From an uncultured bacterium (GTDB lineage: Bacteria > Planctomycetota > GCA-002687715), in contig CADEGH010000007.1 in assembly GCA_902826835.1 (NCBI GenBank), forward strand, positions 128,230 to 192,229: DNA of 64,000 nucleotides. Direction: 5' to 3'. Below the pieces are notes generated by a model, which searched no databases, was not told the origin of the DNA, and was given only the letters and a program-made list of their open reading frames with translations. Position numbers and translations under genes: made by a program. Positions 35,185 through 45,923 of the stretch are shown piece by piece; the first letter of the stretch is position 1, and the number at the start of each line of letters is the position of its first letter.

Positions 35185-35904
35185 TCCGTGACCTTCCGCG
35201 CAGCACCAGGCAACATCTGGTCGCTCCACGAGTGATCGAAGCGAATCGAGGTCTTGGAATTGGCCGCGCAAAGGTGCGGTCAAATCGAGATCCCCGCTAC
35301 TCATGTCGGTGAGATCGATGGCCAGCGGCAACCGCACTCCCTGGAGCGCGTAGTCTACGTGTTCGCACTTGGCCCACCTGGTCCGAGCCGGCGACCTGAC
35401 GACACCGATGGAGGCGGATTCCGCAAGGGCGAGCGTGCTCACGAGAGAGCGTTCGTCGCACTCGACCGCCTGTTGAAGGAAGACCTGGATGCCTCTGGCC
35501 TTGGCTTTTCCGGCGAGTTCGCGCAGCAAGCCGGCCGCGGCCTCCAGGCGGGCGAGTTGCTGCACTCGGGGCACGCCGTGGAGGGGCTCCCGCCGCACGA
35601 GGTAGGCCGACGCCCCGAGGTGCTGAGCCACCGCCAACGCGCGGTCGTGGCAGGCGCGCACCTGCTCCGACACCGTCTGATCAAGGGCACCGAGTGGTAA
35701 ATCAAAACCGGGCCCTCGGGCGATGACCCCGAGATTCAAGGATTTGAAGGTTCGCCCGAGTTCGCGGGCATCGCGGTCCCATCCCGAACCGAAAAGCGGC
35801 TCCGGACGGTCGATATCGACTCCGATGTGAAGGCCCAAAGACGCCAATCGGCGCGCTTCGGCGCGAACCTCGGAGAGGGGGAAGAACCTGTGGACACGAG
35901 GCAT
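35101..35904 (-). CDS. TIM-barrel protein, sugar-phosphate isomerase/epimerase-like
   Basis: A 267-residue cytosolic protein. The ATG at 35904 follows a strong GGAGG site (spacing about 6). The sequence has the alternating beta-alpha pattern of xylose-isomerase-like barrels: FFPLSEVRAEARRLASLGLH, LGVIARGPGFDLPLG, AQHLGASAYLVRR and IQVFLQQAVECDE. Metal ligands are not obvious, so an enzymatic role is uncertain. Its 3' end overlaps the convergent lipoprotein gene by 84 bp. No close functional neighbour. Confidence 0.6.
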   Translation of the reverse strand: MPRVHRFFPLSEVRAEARRLASLGLHIGVDIDRPEPLFGSGWDRDARELGRTFKSLNLGVIARGPGFDLPLGALDQTVSEQVRACHDRALAVAQHLGASAYLVRREPLHGVPRVQQLARLEAAAGLLRELAGKAKARGIQVFLQQAVECDERSLVSTLALAESASIGVVRSPARTRWAKCEHVDYALQGVRLPLAIDLTDMSSGDLDLTAPLRGQFQDLDSLRSLVERPDVAWCCAEGHGSATEDLVAALNDIARSKPRIECEGNAA

Positions 35905-36076
35905 GAAAGACCTCCGGGGGGAAACCTGACCCACGAGGCTCATCGGACGAGAAGTCGCGTTTCATAAATCTGCTCGCCCGAGTCGGGGAATATCCGGGGA
36001 ATGGGCCTCGTCCCGCGCTTCGAAATACGCACGAGGTCACCGGTTTCCCGGCTCGAGCAGCCGTTAGATTGGAGCT

Positions 36077-38212
36077 ATGGATTCGGCTCTTCCCCCCGGG
36101 GCTCGCTGGCGATTATTCGACCCGAAGTCGGTAGCGCTCCTCGTGCTGACGTTGGCTCTCGTCAGCCAGGCCGCTTGGCTCATGCACGATGATCGTCGGC
36201 CTTTCTGGGATCAGCAGCGGTACTACAGCATGACGCTGAAAGCGGAGCGCGCGATTCGCCGCTTCGACCACCAATCACCGCGGGAACTTCTGGAATTGCA
36301 TCCGAGTCATCCGCCGCTCTACCCACTGGTGGGCGCGGCTGCGAGGCTCGCCGGAGTAGGCGAGTGGCCGATGGTGCGGTGGGTCAATCTCCTGACCACG
36401 CTCCTCAGTCTGGCAATTGCACGGCAATTAGCCCGCGCGATCGGAAAGCCCGAATTCACCTGGCCCCTCCTCGCGCTCGTTGCCGCCGCTCCTTTGGCGA
36501 CCAGCCTCTCGCACCTCTATTATCTTGAGAACCTTTTGCTGCCGGTGTCGCTCGCGACCGCCACCCTTCTCATTCGACGTCCCGCCCTGGGTCGCCCCCT
36601 CGATCCTTGGAAACTCGGCGGCCTCTTCGCGGCGGGCATGCTGACCAAATGGACGTTTCCGATCTTTGTCGCGGTCCCCTGTCTGTTCGCGCTCCGTGAA
36701 AAGAAGGCCTGGGGCCGGCAGGCCATGGCGCTCGGGATCGGACTTGCGATCAGCCTTCCCTGGTATCTTGTGAAGTGGCGCGCTCTCTCGAGTTTTGTCG
36801 ACACCGGAGTGACGAGCGGCGCTGGGTGGGTGGGTGCGGTCACCGGGTTGGACGGCTGGCTGTACTACCCGAAGGAATTGGCATTCGCCGGGATCGGTTT
36901 GCCCTGGTTTCTTTGCGCCCTGGTCGGCGTGACTTCGGTCCGAAGACACCCGGGAGTCAATCGTGGTCTCCTCGTTCTCTCGGTGGCGATTCCGTTGGTC
37001 GTGTTCTCCTTGGTGCTCACCAAGAAGCCCCGCCACCTCCTTCCTTTGGTGCCCTACTTGGCAATCCTCGCTCTATGGGGCCTGGACCGATTGCCGGCCC
37101 AGTTGGGAAAGTGGCTTACGAGCATTCTCCTGATCCAAGTCCTCCTCGCCTCGCTCGCCTCCAGTTGGGCGCCCAATACCTCGGATCGCCTCGCGATCTC
37201 CGGAGTGCGGATTCCCCTCCTGACGAGACCTCATGCCGACGACTGCGGGGTGCCGGACCAGCGGCAGTGGCCGTTTCCGCAAGTCATCGAAGCCGCGGAG
37301 TCGTTGGACCCTCGGGCACGTGTGCTCGTTCTGTTCACGCTGCCCGGGTTCACGGACGCTGGGCTCCAAAGCCTCGCCGAGGAGCGCGGCAGCTCCGTCT
37401 CGTTCCGCAACATCCCGCTGCATTTCCCCGCCGACCATCCGGGGGCGACCCCCTTCCCGCTTGCGATCTCAGCCGAGGGAGCCATGGGACCCATGGATGC
37501 CGATGCCATCCTGCTCGTAACCGGAACCACCTGGGTCAAGATCCCGAGCCGGGCCCCGGTTCATCGCACCGCCATGCGCATTCGAGAGGCAATCTTGGCC
37601 AAGTCGGGTGTCCTGCACGATACGGTCAGTCTCGAAAGAACCTTCGCGCTCCCGATCGAGGGCGAAGCTCGCCTCTATGCCTGCCGGCGGGACCGCGGTT
37701 ACGAAGCCGCCGTCATCCGACTTGCCGCCGCCTATCCGCCGTACGCGCCCGACTTCGACGCGTGGATTCAACCACCGAATGCGGATCCGCGCCCTACGCT
37801 CTTCGAACGATCTCCTCACGCGCAACTTCTACAGCGTCTCTTCAGCGGCGCACCCCATTCCGATTCCGAGCTCCTCGGCATCTTGGATCAAGCGGGCCAT
37901 CGCCCGGATGTGCTGGCTCGCGTGCACTTTCTGGCCTCCCCCCGCTCCGAAGCGTCCACGAAAGCACGGGGCGAGTTGGCAGCTATGGACCTCTGGTGCG
38001 TCTCGCCCACTCCCACGACTATGGCGCTCCAGTACGCGGATCAAGCGATGCGCAAGCAGGACCGCATCCAATCCGCAACCTGGCTCAGGCGCGCTCTCGA
38101 TACCGGAGTTGCGGACCAGAGGATAGGCGACCTCCTGCCTGGCCTCGGCCTCACCGACGAGCCGGGCTGGCAGGATCGTCTGCGAGAACTCGAAGCGACC
38201 CTCACTCGGTGA
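36077..38212 (+). CDS. Polytopic glycosyltransferase of ArnT/PMT (GT-C) type
   Basis: A 711-residue membrane protein. After a first helix (VALLVLTLALVSQAAWLM) comes an extracytoplasmic loop with RPFWDQQRYY and LHPSHPPLYPLVG, like the first periplasmic loop of GT-C enzymes, in which an Asp is catalytic. About 11 further helices follow to residue 370. The last 340 residues form a soluble periplasmic domain. GT-C enzymes use polyprenyl-phosphate sugars to glycosylate lipid A, proteins or glycans; the acceptor is not evident. It stands alone on the plus strand. GGAG lies only 2 bp before the ATG, an unusually short spacing. Confidence 0.8.
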   Translation: MDSALPPGARWRLFDPKSVALLVLTLALVSQAAWLMHDDRRPFWDQQRYYSMTLKAERAIRRFDHQSPRELLELHPSHPPLYPLVGAAARLAGVGEWPMVRWVNLLTTLLSLAIARQLARAIGKPEFTWPLLALVAAAPLATSLSHLYYLENLLLPVSLATATLLIRRPALGRPLDPWKLGGLFAAGMLTKWTFPIFVAVPCLFALREKKAWGRQAMALGIGLAISLPWYLVKWRALSSFVDTGVTSGAGWVGAVTGLDGWLYYPKELAFAGIGLPWFLCALVGVTSVRRHPGVNRGLLVLSVAIPLVVFSLVLTKKPRHLLPLVPYLAILALWGLDRLPAQLGKWLTSILLIQVLLASLASSWAPNTSDRLAISGVRIPLLTRPHADDCGVPDQRQWPFPQVIEAAESLDPRARVLVLFTLPGFTDAGLQSLAEERGSSVSFRNIPLHFPADHPGATPFPLAISAEGAMGPMDADAILLVTGTTWVKIPSRAPVHRTAMRIREAILAKSGVLHDTVSLERTFALPIEGEARLYACRRDRGYEAAVIRLAAAYPPYAPDFDAWIQPPNADPRPTLFERSPHAQLLQRLFSGAPHSDSELLGILDQAGHRPDVLARVHFLASPRSEASTKARGELAAMDLWCVSPTPTTMALQYADQAMRKQDRIQSATWLRRALDTGVADQRIGDLLPGLGLTDEPGWQDRLRELEATLTR

Positions 38213-38244
38213 CACTCCGCTGAGTGGAGACCCGCGCGACCCGC

Positions 38245-41200
38245 TCAGGGTCCGGGCGGGATCCAAGCCCCGCCGGCGAGGATGACTCCGCCGGGAGTCG
38301 TGCACGTCAAGGTGTAGGAAATGCCGGGAATCGGAAGCACCGCCGGCTGGGCGGACTCGACCACGGTTTCGCGCAACGTGCTCGGCGGCATGATCCCCGC
38401 TCCGAGTACGTCGCCGTACAGCGTCTCCGTGAATCCGTTGACCGACATCCAGCCACTCACGAACGGCGCGGGAATCTCTACCCCCGCGAAGTACACGCGG
38501 AACGTCGTACCCTGCAACACGAGCGGGGCAGACGCGGCCCAGCCGAGAAAGCCGTTGGGCGCAAGCCAGGCCACTACCCCTTGCGGCGTCATTTTGTCTT
38601 CCGCGGAGTCGTAGAACGCGATGTCATCGACCGAGGCGGACCCTGAGATCCACAACCGTACGTGGAAATTGGACAGGCTGCTGCCGATGGCGGCGGTTCC
38701 GGCCACTGCTCCACTGCGGGCGATGACCTCGACCGACCCTTGAGCGGGGCGATAGACGAATCCGACTCGCTGCGACACTTCACCTGCCAACCTCGGAACC
38801 ACGATGGTGGAAACCGGGCCCGTCGGCGGCACCACTCTCACTCGCGATCCCGCCGGGTCCGAGAGCAATTCGAGTTGTCCGAGTTCGGTACCGCCCGGCT
38901 GAGTCCCCACCCGCCAAGTCGCGAGCGGGGTCGAGGGGTTGCCGATCGGAGCCACATCGGCGACAAAGTAGAGAGGCCCGTTGGGCCAGGCGAGTCCACT
39001 GCGGGGCGAAAACACCGAACCGCCCGGCACGGCCGAGACCGTGCCCGCGGAGCCCACACTGAGGCCAATTGGAACCTCTGCGTCTTGGAAGTCACCACCC
39101 GTGAAACTGTAGAACCGGTCATTGGATATTGGAGGTGCCGGAAGAGTCCAGCCAGCGTTCACGATGGAGCCGGCAGATCCGATGTACACGAGGGCGCCGC
39201 GAATCACAAACGGCGCGGCTACACCATCCACCGTGACCTGGGTAATCGGGGCATTGCTCGGCGCCAAAACCGTGATGATCGGGAGTGTGGTTCCCACCAA
39301 AGCGGCCGCCCTCCGAATGGTCACGATTCCATCCTTCACACTCAGCGCCACTCGCTCGGTCGCAGCAACGAGTCCGAGCCCTTGGAAGCGGAGCTGCTGG
39401 CCTTCGGCCAAGGCGTAGCCCAGGATCGTCGAGGCATTGGGGCTTCTCCGAATCCACGCGAATTGTCCATCCGTCCAGGTATCCCGATCCTGCATGGGCA
39501 GGGAATCGGCGGAAAAGAGGAATCGATCGAGGTACGCCGGCGACTGGATGGAGCCGCCGCGGGCATTGACACTCGGAGCCACCAGCGGAGTGATACTCGT
39601 CGGGGTGACGCCGAAGTGCACGCTGACGAATTCGCGGGGCCCGACCCCGGCGCTCGCCACCTTGTTCGGGAAGTAATTGACGACGGACGACGACTGCGTC
39701 GATGCCGCCCCGGCCGTCACCGTAACCGAAGACGGCGAGAGATAGACGCCGCGCAGCGCTACTCCGCTCTTGCTGACCGAGGTCGGATTTTGGATGGTAC
39801 CCGCTCCGGTCATGGCGGAAGCCGCGTTCCACCTCTGCTCGTAAGCATAAGACTGCCCGGTAGTCGAGCTGACCGCGACTTCATCCGCGAGCAGCATGTA
39901 CGGGAACGCGGGGTCGCGCACGAGCACGACCGTCCGGTCCGCCTTTTCCATCACCCACACCGTACGATGATCGCCGGCCAGATAGTCGAGGCCCGGCGAC
40001 AACAGCGAAGCCCGAAGTGTTCCCTGATGCCGTCCTTCGGTGGCTGGCGGATTGTAGTAGTTGGAGAGGGAGTAGCCCGGTCCGCCAACATAGGTCACGA
40101 TGTTGTGGTCGATGTGCTGCGCACCCGGGTAAGAGCCGCCCGGGCTGGCATAACCACGATCGATCACCTGTTGACGACCGAGGGCCGCCAAGGAGAGGTG
40201 CCCGTCATCTTCGTGTCCGTGATTCGTCCATTCGTCGCGAATCATGTAGAAGATCGAAAACAACGACTCGTTGCCGAATCCGTTGTGGAGATACCCGAGT
40301 CCACCACTCCCGATTTCCGGGTTGTTGTTGCGTTTGTTCCAAGTCGTCGAACCACCGGGAGCGAGGTTGCGGTTGTCTCGAAAGAACGCACCCTTTTCGG
40401 TCGGCGGCGCGGAGATCAGGCCCTCGGGATAGTGGATCGCCGCCGAGAGAAACGGCGAGTAGGCGAAGGTCGAAAGGTTCTGGTCGAGCGGAGCGTATGT
40501 TTGGGCTCTCTCGATTCCCCACAGTCCGGCGGAGTCCTGAGTCCGGCGGATGATGTAGTAGAGAATCGGATCGACGCGCATGCCTTTGTGGGTCGGCCCA
40601 CAATCCCCGGTCCAAGGGAAGTGGTCCCCGACCAAGGAATAAGCGTACCAACGCGAGGTCTTCAGGATGTTCGTACCGGCAATTCGATCTCCGAAACCGC
40701 AGTTCATACCCGCGATCATGGAGTGTAGGCTGTACATCGCTCCGTAGTTAGCGTACCCGTACGACTCGTCGATCGATCCGTCCGGGGAAATCGCGTCGAG
40801 ATACCCGTCCCGGATGAAGTCCATCCACATGGAGATGTCCTGCGGGATGTTGGGGCGCGCGGAATCGCCCCAAATCGCAAGGAGGGACATGATGAGGCCG
40901 CTCGCCCACGCAAAAGTGTAGTTGTCGGCCGCACCCGAGTATAGGCTGAGCGGACCGATCGCCGAGCTCGCGCCGGTGATCGTGTTGATCCACAACTCGA
41001 GTTCGGCCACGACCGCAGTGCGTTCTGCGGCGGTAAGCAGCGGCCTGATCAGGTCGTAAGTCGCCGCGATGACGCCGGGATAAGAGGATGTCTGGTAGCC
41101 ATTGTCACCGGTGGGCGTAATCGAATTGATCGCGTTGTAGGTCCCGCTGATCAAGAAGGTCCGTGCGAGGGAGCCGGCCGTCAAGTCGCCTAAGATTGCG

Positions 41201-41511
41201 TAGCGCGCGGCATTTTCGACCATGGCGCGCAGGCTGCGGTCGAGGCGCCAACTTTCGCTGTTGTTGCCGGGGCAAGCGCCACCGGATCCCCCGCATTGCC
41301 AGGTGGTCGTCGTCGACATCTGATTCCATGCCAGCGCGGAGCGGGTTCCTACCGCAGTCACCTTGGCCTGGAGCGCCGGAATGTCCTGCGCGCGAAACAA
41401 GATGCGAGGTCTCGAGGGAGGCGTGGACGGAATCTGGCCAGTGCCTTCTTCCCCGAGTGCCAGGATGCCGAGGACGACGACGATCACGCGGACGAGCCGT
41501 GGATGGTCCAT
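38245..41511 (-). CDS. Secreted heparinase II/III-like polysaccharide lyase
   Basis: A 1,088-residue exported protein; the ATG at 41511 gives a signal peptide (RVIVVVLGILALGEEGTGQ). Residues about 45-380 form an alpha/alpha toroid typical of alginate/heparinase lyases (HxxWTGDCGPTH-type loop, GYLDAISPDGSIDESYGYAN). It is followed by the heparinase II/III sheet with NHGHEDDGHLSLAALGRQQV and VIDRGYASPGG, matching the family's HxHxDxxS...DPGY pattern. The C-terminal 350 residues contain a lectin/LamG-like beta domain and a terminal beta region. It probably degrades uronic-acid polysaccharides outside the cell. An in-frame TTG at 41538 is an alternative start. Confidence 0.8.
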   Translation of the reverse strand: MDHPRLVRVIVVVLGILALGEEGTGQIPSTPPSRPRILFRAQDIPALQAKVTAVGTRSALAWNQMSTTTTWQCGGSGGACPGNNSESWRLDRSLRAMVENAARYAILGDLTAGSLARTFLISGTYNAINSITPTGDNGYQTSSYPGVIAATYDLIRPLLTAAERTAVVAELELWINTITGASSAIGPLSLYSGAADNYTFAWASGLIMSLLAIWGDSARPNIPQDISMWMDFIRDGYLDAISPDGSIDESYGYANYGAMYSLHSMIAGMNCGFGDRIAGTNILKTSRWYAYSLVGDHFPWTGDCGPTHKGMRVDPILYYIIRRTQDSAGLWGIERAQTYAPLDQNLSTFAYSPFLSAAIHYPEGLISAPPTEKGAFFRDNRNLAPGGSTTWNKRNNNPEIGSGGLGYLHNGFGNESLFSIFYMIRDEWTNHGHEDDGHLSLAALGRQQVIDRGYASPGGSYPGAQHIDHNIVTYVGGPGYSLSNYYNPPATEGRHQGTLRASLLSPGLDYLAGDHRTVWVMEKADRTVVLVRDPAFPYMLLADEVAVSSTTGQSYAYEQRWNAASAMTGAGTIQNPTSVSKSGVALRGVYLSPSSVTVTAGAASTQSSSVVNYFPNKVASAGVGPREFVSVHFGVTPTSITPLVAPSVNARGGSIQSPAYLDRFLFSADSLPMQDRDTWTDGQFAWIRRSPNASTILGYALAEGQQLRFQGLGLVAATERVALSVKDGIVTIRRAAALVGTTLPIITVLAPSNAPITQVTVDGVAAPFVIRGALVYIGSAGSIVNAGWTLPAPPISNDRFYSFTGGDFQDAEVPIGLSVGSAGTVSAVPGGSVFSPRSGLAWPNGPLYFVADVAPIGNPSTPLATWRVGTQPGGTELGQLELLSDPAGSRVRVVPPTGPVSTIVVPRLAGEVSQRVGFVYRPAQGSVEVIARSGAVAGTAAIGSSLSNFHVRLWISGSASVDDIAFYDSAEDKMTPQGVVAWLAPNGFLGWAASAPLVLQGTTFRVYFAGVEIPAPFVSGWMSVNGFTETLYGDVLGAGIMPPSTLRETVVESAQPAVLPIPGISYTLTCTTPGGVILAGGAWIPPGP

Positions 41512-41661
41512 GAGGCAGCTAACCCTGTCTTTGTACAACTTCAGCTTGTCGAACCAGACGAGGTGACACGCATGCGTGCGACCAAGCTCCCCGGAGAGAC
41601 CGCCCCCTCCGGATATCCACCTCTTCTACCCGCAACCCCCAAGGCGAGAAAAGCCCCAAAA

Positions 41662-41692
41662 CCGGATTTTCACGACTTTCCCGAGAATCCGG
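41662..41692. repeat. Inverted repeat upstream of rnpB
   Basis: CCGGATT (41662-41668) and AATCCGG (41686-41692) form a perfect 7-bp inverted repeat with a 17-nt spacer, about 30 bp before the RNase P RNA start. It could be a regulator site or the end of a short transcript from the divergent lyase gene. No function is established. Confidence 0.25.
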
Positions 41693-41710
41693 ACCCACCT
41701 CGAAGCGAGT

Positions 41711-41719
41711 TGCTACCCT
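41711..41719 (+). promoter_or_regulatory. Candidate extended -10 promoter of rnpB
   Basis: TGCTACCCT fits the extended -10 form TG-N-TAnnnT and lies about 6 bp before the predicted 5' end of the RNase P RNA. There is no recognisable -35 hexamer at 17 bp. The assignment rests on position. Confidence 0.35.
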
Positions 41720-41723
41720 CCCG

Positions 41724-42110
41724 CGGAGAGCTGGGCAGCCGCGAGACTCCGGTTTCGAGGAAAGTCCGGGCTCCAAAGGGCAGGGTGGTGGGTAACGCCC
41801 ACCGGCCGCAAGGTCAGGGAAAGTGCCACAGAGAACAGACCGCCGATGGCCGCGATTTTTCGCGGATCAGGTAAGGGTGAAACGGTGGGGTAAGAGCCCA
41901 CCGCTGACTCGGGAACGAGTCAGGCACGGTAAACCCCACCCGGAGAAAGGCCAAATAAGCGAGGATTCGCGCCCCGGCGCGAGGGAGGCGGCCCGTCTCC
42001 CGAGCACTCGCGGGTAGGCCGTTCGAGGGTCCGGGCAACCGGCCTCCTAGATGAATGGCTGCCATCTTCGGCAACGAAGGTACAAAACCCGGCTTACAGG
42101 CTCCCCTCGG
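41724..42110 (+). ncRNA. rnpB: RNase P RNA (bacterial type A)
   Basis: The catalytic RNA that matures tRNA 5' ends. Conserved blocks are all present and in order: GAGGAAAGTCCGGGCTCC (near 41757), AGGGCAGGGTGGTGGGTAAC, ACAGAGAACAGACCGCCGAT, GATCAGGTAAGGGTGAAACG, GGTAAGAGCCCACCG, CCCACCCGGAGAAAGGCCAA and near the 3' end AGATGAATGGCTGCC and AAAACCCGGCTTACAG. Helix P2 pairs GGCAGCC (41734-41740) with GGCTGCC (42057-42063). P1 (GGAG..CTG with CAG..CTCC) fixes the ends to within a few bases. It is followed directly by an intrinsic terminator and converges on the PaaK-like gene. Confidence 0.97.
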
Positions 42111-42138
42111 CGAGGTCTCAGGACCTCGCCGATTTTTG
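42107..42138 (+). terminator. Intrinsic terminator of rnpB
   Basis: TCGGCGAGGTC (42107-42117) pairs perfectly over 11 bp with GACCTCGCCGA (42122-42132) around a 4-nt loop, followed by TTTTTG. The stop codon of the convergent minus-strand gene (42118-42120) lies in the loop, so the two genes share these bases. Confidence 0.9.
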
Positions 42139-43485
42139 TTCCGGTGACTCTCCGATATCGCAGATCACGTACCGGTGTTTCCCGCTCGGGAGCGGAGGTA
42201 GGTCGGAGACGAGGGAAACGTCGACCCGGGTCCCGGCGCCGAGCACACGGTGGACGCGCGCGACCAGGTCGGGTCCGACCCGCTCCTCGGACCATGCCGC
42301 TCCCGGCACCACCGAGACTTCCACGCGGCCGAGCTGCTTTTGGTGAATGCGGAACCGGTCGACCCCGGGGAGTTCACGAAGGACGTAAATGAGGGCAAGC
42401 CCGTGCACTCTCGCTCCGTCGTCGCGAAACAGGGTGTCCGTGGACCGACCCGTCAGTCGAGCCAAGGTGGGATGAGGAAGCCCGCACGGGCAGGCGGTCG
42501 GGCTCCTGACGGCCAGATCTCCCAACCGATACCGAATCAGCGGAAAAGCCTGGGAGTAGAGATTGGTGAGACACACCTCGCCCTCTTCCCCGGTCTTCAC
42601 CGGCTGGCCAGCAGCATCGAGGAGCTCGACGTGGATCGCGTCGTGCATCAAGTGCAGGCCGCCCGATGGACACTCGTGGGCGATCAGGCCGCCGTCGCGA
42701 CATCCGTACTCAGCGGCGACCGGACACCCGAACGCTTCCACCATCACCGCTCGGTCCGCCGGCGGCAGCATTTCCGCCGTCCCGATGGCGACCCGCAGTC
42801 GACCGGTCGGGACAGAACGCCGCTCGGCGATCAAGTACCGCGCGAAACGCGCCAGCACCGAGGAATATCCGTACAAAAAGTCCGAGCCGTGTCGGTCGAT
42901 CTCGTCGCGCCAGACCGCGAACTTCTCCTCCGACATCGCGAATGCCGACAGCAACCGATTCCCCAAGAGATCTCCGGAAAGGCGCCTCTGCCACGAGAGT
43001 TTCCCGGTTTCGATGGGTGACCCCCACAGGTCGAGTTCACGGTGGCCGACGTGCAGGCCGAACCAACTGCGGGCGCGCCACTTGCAGGCGAGCTGCGAGG
43101 CCTCGCGCACGGGATCGGTCTCGAAACGGAGGGGCTCGCCGGAACTACCCCCGGTCTCCAACGTGAGCACGCGACCACGCCAGTCGGAGGCTCGAAATTC
43201 GGCGAAGTGTTCCCGGATGGTCCGCTTGTCGATGATCGGAAAGGCGGCGAGATCCGCGGCGGACCTAATCGTCGTTCCCGCGAGCGTCCTCGCGTAGAAC
43301 GGAACTACGCGTGCGACCCGCTTCAGATGTTCTCCCAATCGTTCGGCGTGCAGGGAATCCAGGGCGACCGGGGGGAGCTTGTCGTGTTCCCGGAGCCTCT
43401 CGAGAATCGAGACGGTAGGCCGTCCTCTCAAAATCTCGTGAAAGGGGAACACCGAGCTTCGAACCCAGGCGCGAGGTAGGAGCAT
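42118..43485 (-). CDS. PaaK/CapK-like adenylate-forming enzyme
   Basis: A 455-residue protein of the phenylacetate-CoA ligase/CapK branch of AMP-forming enzymes. It has the P-loop-like TLETGGSSGEPLRFETD, AEYGCRDGGLIAHEC (AMP-binding segment), LIRYRLGDLAVRS and the C-terminal LTGRSTDTLFRDDG. CapK-type members often lie in polysaccharide loci; the substrate here is unknown. It starts 7 bp after the stop of the zinc-ribbon gene and is probably the last gene of the rsmA-dnaG-rpoD run. Its stop codon lies within the rnpB terminator loop. Confidence 0.82.
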   Translation of the reverse strand: MLLPRAWVRSSVFPFHEILRGRPTVSILERLREHDKLPPVALDSLHAERLGEHLKRVARVVPFYARTLAGTTIRSAADLAAFPIIDKRTIREHFAEFRASDWRGRVLTLETGGSSGEPLRFETDPVREASQLACKWRARSWFGLHVGHRELDLWGSPIETGKLSWQRRLSGDLLGNRLLSAFAMSEEKFAVWRDEIDRHGSDFLYGYSSVLARFARYLIAERRSVPTGRLRVAIGTAEMLPPADRAVMVEAFGCPVAAEYGCRDGGLIAHECPSGGLHLMHDAIHVELLDAAGQPVKTGEEGEVCLTNLYSQAFPLIRYRLGDLAVRSPTACPCGLPHPTLARLTGRSTDTLFRDDGARVHGLALIYVLRELPGVDRFRIHQKQLGRVEVSVVPGAAWSEERVGPDLVARVHRVLGAGTRVDVSLVSDLPPLPSGKHRYVICDIGESPEQKSARS

Positions 43486-43492
43486 GCCATTC

Positions 43493-44194
43493 TCAAGCGA
43501 CGATCAAGTAGCGCTCGCAGTTGTTGCAAGCCACGGCCTCCCCCGCCAAAGCCTGGGTGGCCCGGGCGCGGGTGACCAGCATGAAACAGCCTTGGCACAT
43601 CCCGTCCGGAGCGATGGTTGCCACCGCTTGCCCACCATGCCGGTCGCGCAGAAGCACATACCTCGGGAGAAGGTCAGCGGGAACTTGAGCACTGCGCTCG
43701 GCCCACTCCCGGGCCAGAACCCGGAGTCGTTCGACACCTTTCTCGACTTCGGTCTTGGCACGCTCCGCCGCGGCCGCCGCTTTGGTGGCGAGCGTGCGTG
43801 CGTGGGCTTCCTTGTCAGGTATCGCGGCCCGAGCCCGATCGACCATGTCCATGCCCTCGAGGATCTTGGTCTCGAGCGCCGAAGCCTCCTCCCGTTTCTG
43901 CACGATCTGCCGCTGCATCGTTTCGAAGTCCGTAGGAGTCTTCAGTTGCAGGGATTGGGCTTCCAGGCGCTTGATCGCCGTCTCGGTCGTCTGGAGATCG
44001 AGGTTGCGCTGATCGACGAACCGCTGCGCGTCGCGGGCGAGCGTGCGGGCTTGTTCGGCCTCTCTCTCCGCCGCCTCGGCCGACCGCTTCGCGGCTTGGG
44101 CTTCCTCGGGAAGCTGCTTGGCGGTTCGCTTGAGGGAAGCGATCTCGGTATCGACTGTCTGGAGAGCCGCCAGGGACTCGTGGGCAACACTCAT
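43493..44194 (-). CDS. C4 zinc-ribbon protein with long coiled coil
   Basis: A 233-residue cytosolic protein. Residues about 1-170 form a charged helical hairpin/coiled coil (AAKRSAEAAEREAEQARTLA). The C-terminal zinc ribbon has two CxxC knuckles, MCQGC and ACNNCERYLIV. It belongs to the widespread zf-RING_7/CdsZ-like family of unclear function, possibly nucleic-acid binding or a secretion chaperone. A strong AAGGAG site lies six bases before the ATG. In several bacterial phyla this family is found near dnaG/rpoD and rnpB, as here; that synteny statement is from general knowledge. Confidence 0.88.
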   Translation of the reverse strand: MSVAHESLAALQTVDTEIASLKRTAKQLPEEAQAAKRSAEAAEREAEQARTLARDAQRFVDQRNLDLQTTETAIKRLEAQSLQLKTPTDFETMQRQIVQKREEASALETKILEGMDMVDRARAAIPDKEAHARTLATKAAAAAERAKTEVEKGVERLRVLAREWAERSAQVPADLLPRYVLLRDRHGGQAVATIAPDGMCQGCFMLVTRARATQALAGEAVACNNCERYLIVA

Positions 44195-44231
44195 CGTCGG
44201 CTCCTTCGCTGGCTCCGAGGCCGGCCGAGAG

Positions 44232-45919
<1,688 letters not shown>

Positions 45920-45923
<4 letters not shown>

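Noticed and set aside
38213..38226. CACTC/GAGTG hairpin between convergent glycosyltransferase and lyase genes
   Set aside because: Stem of only 5 bp without a T-run; not convincing as a terminator.
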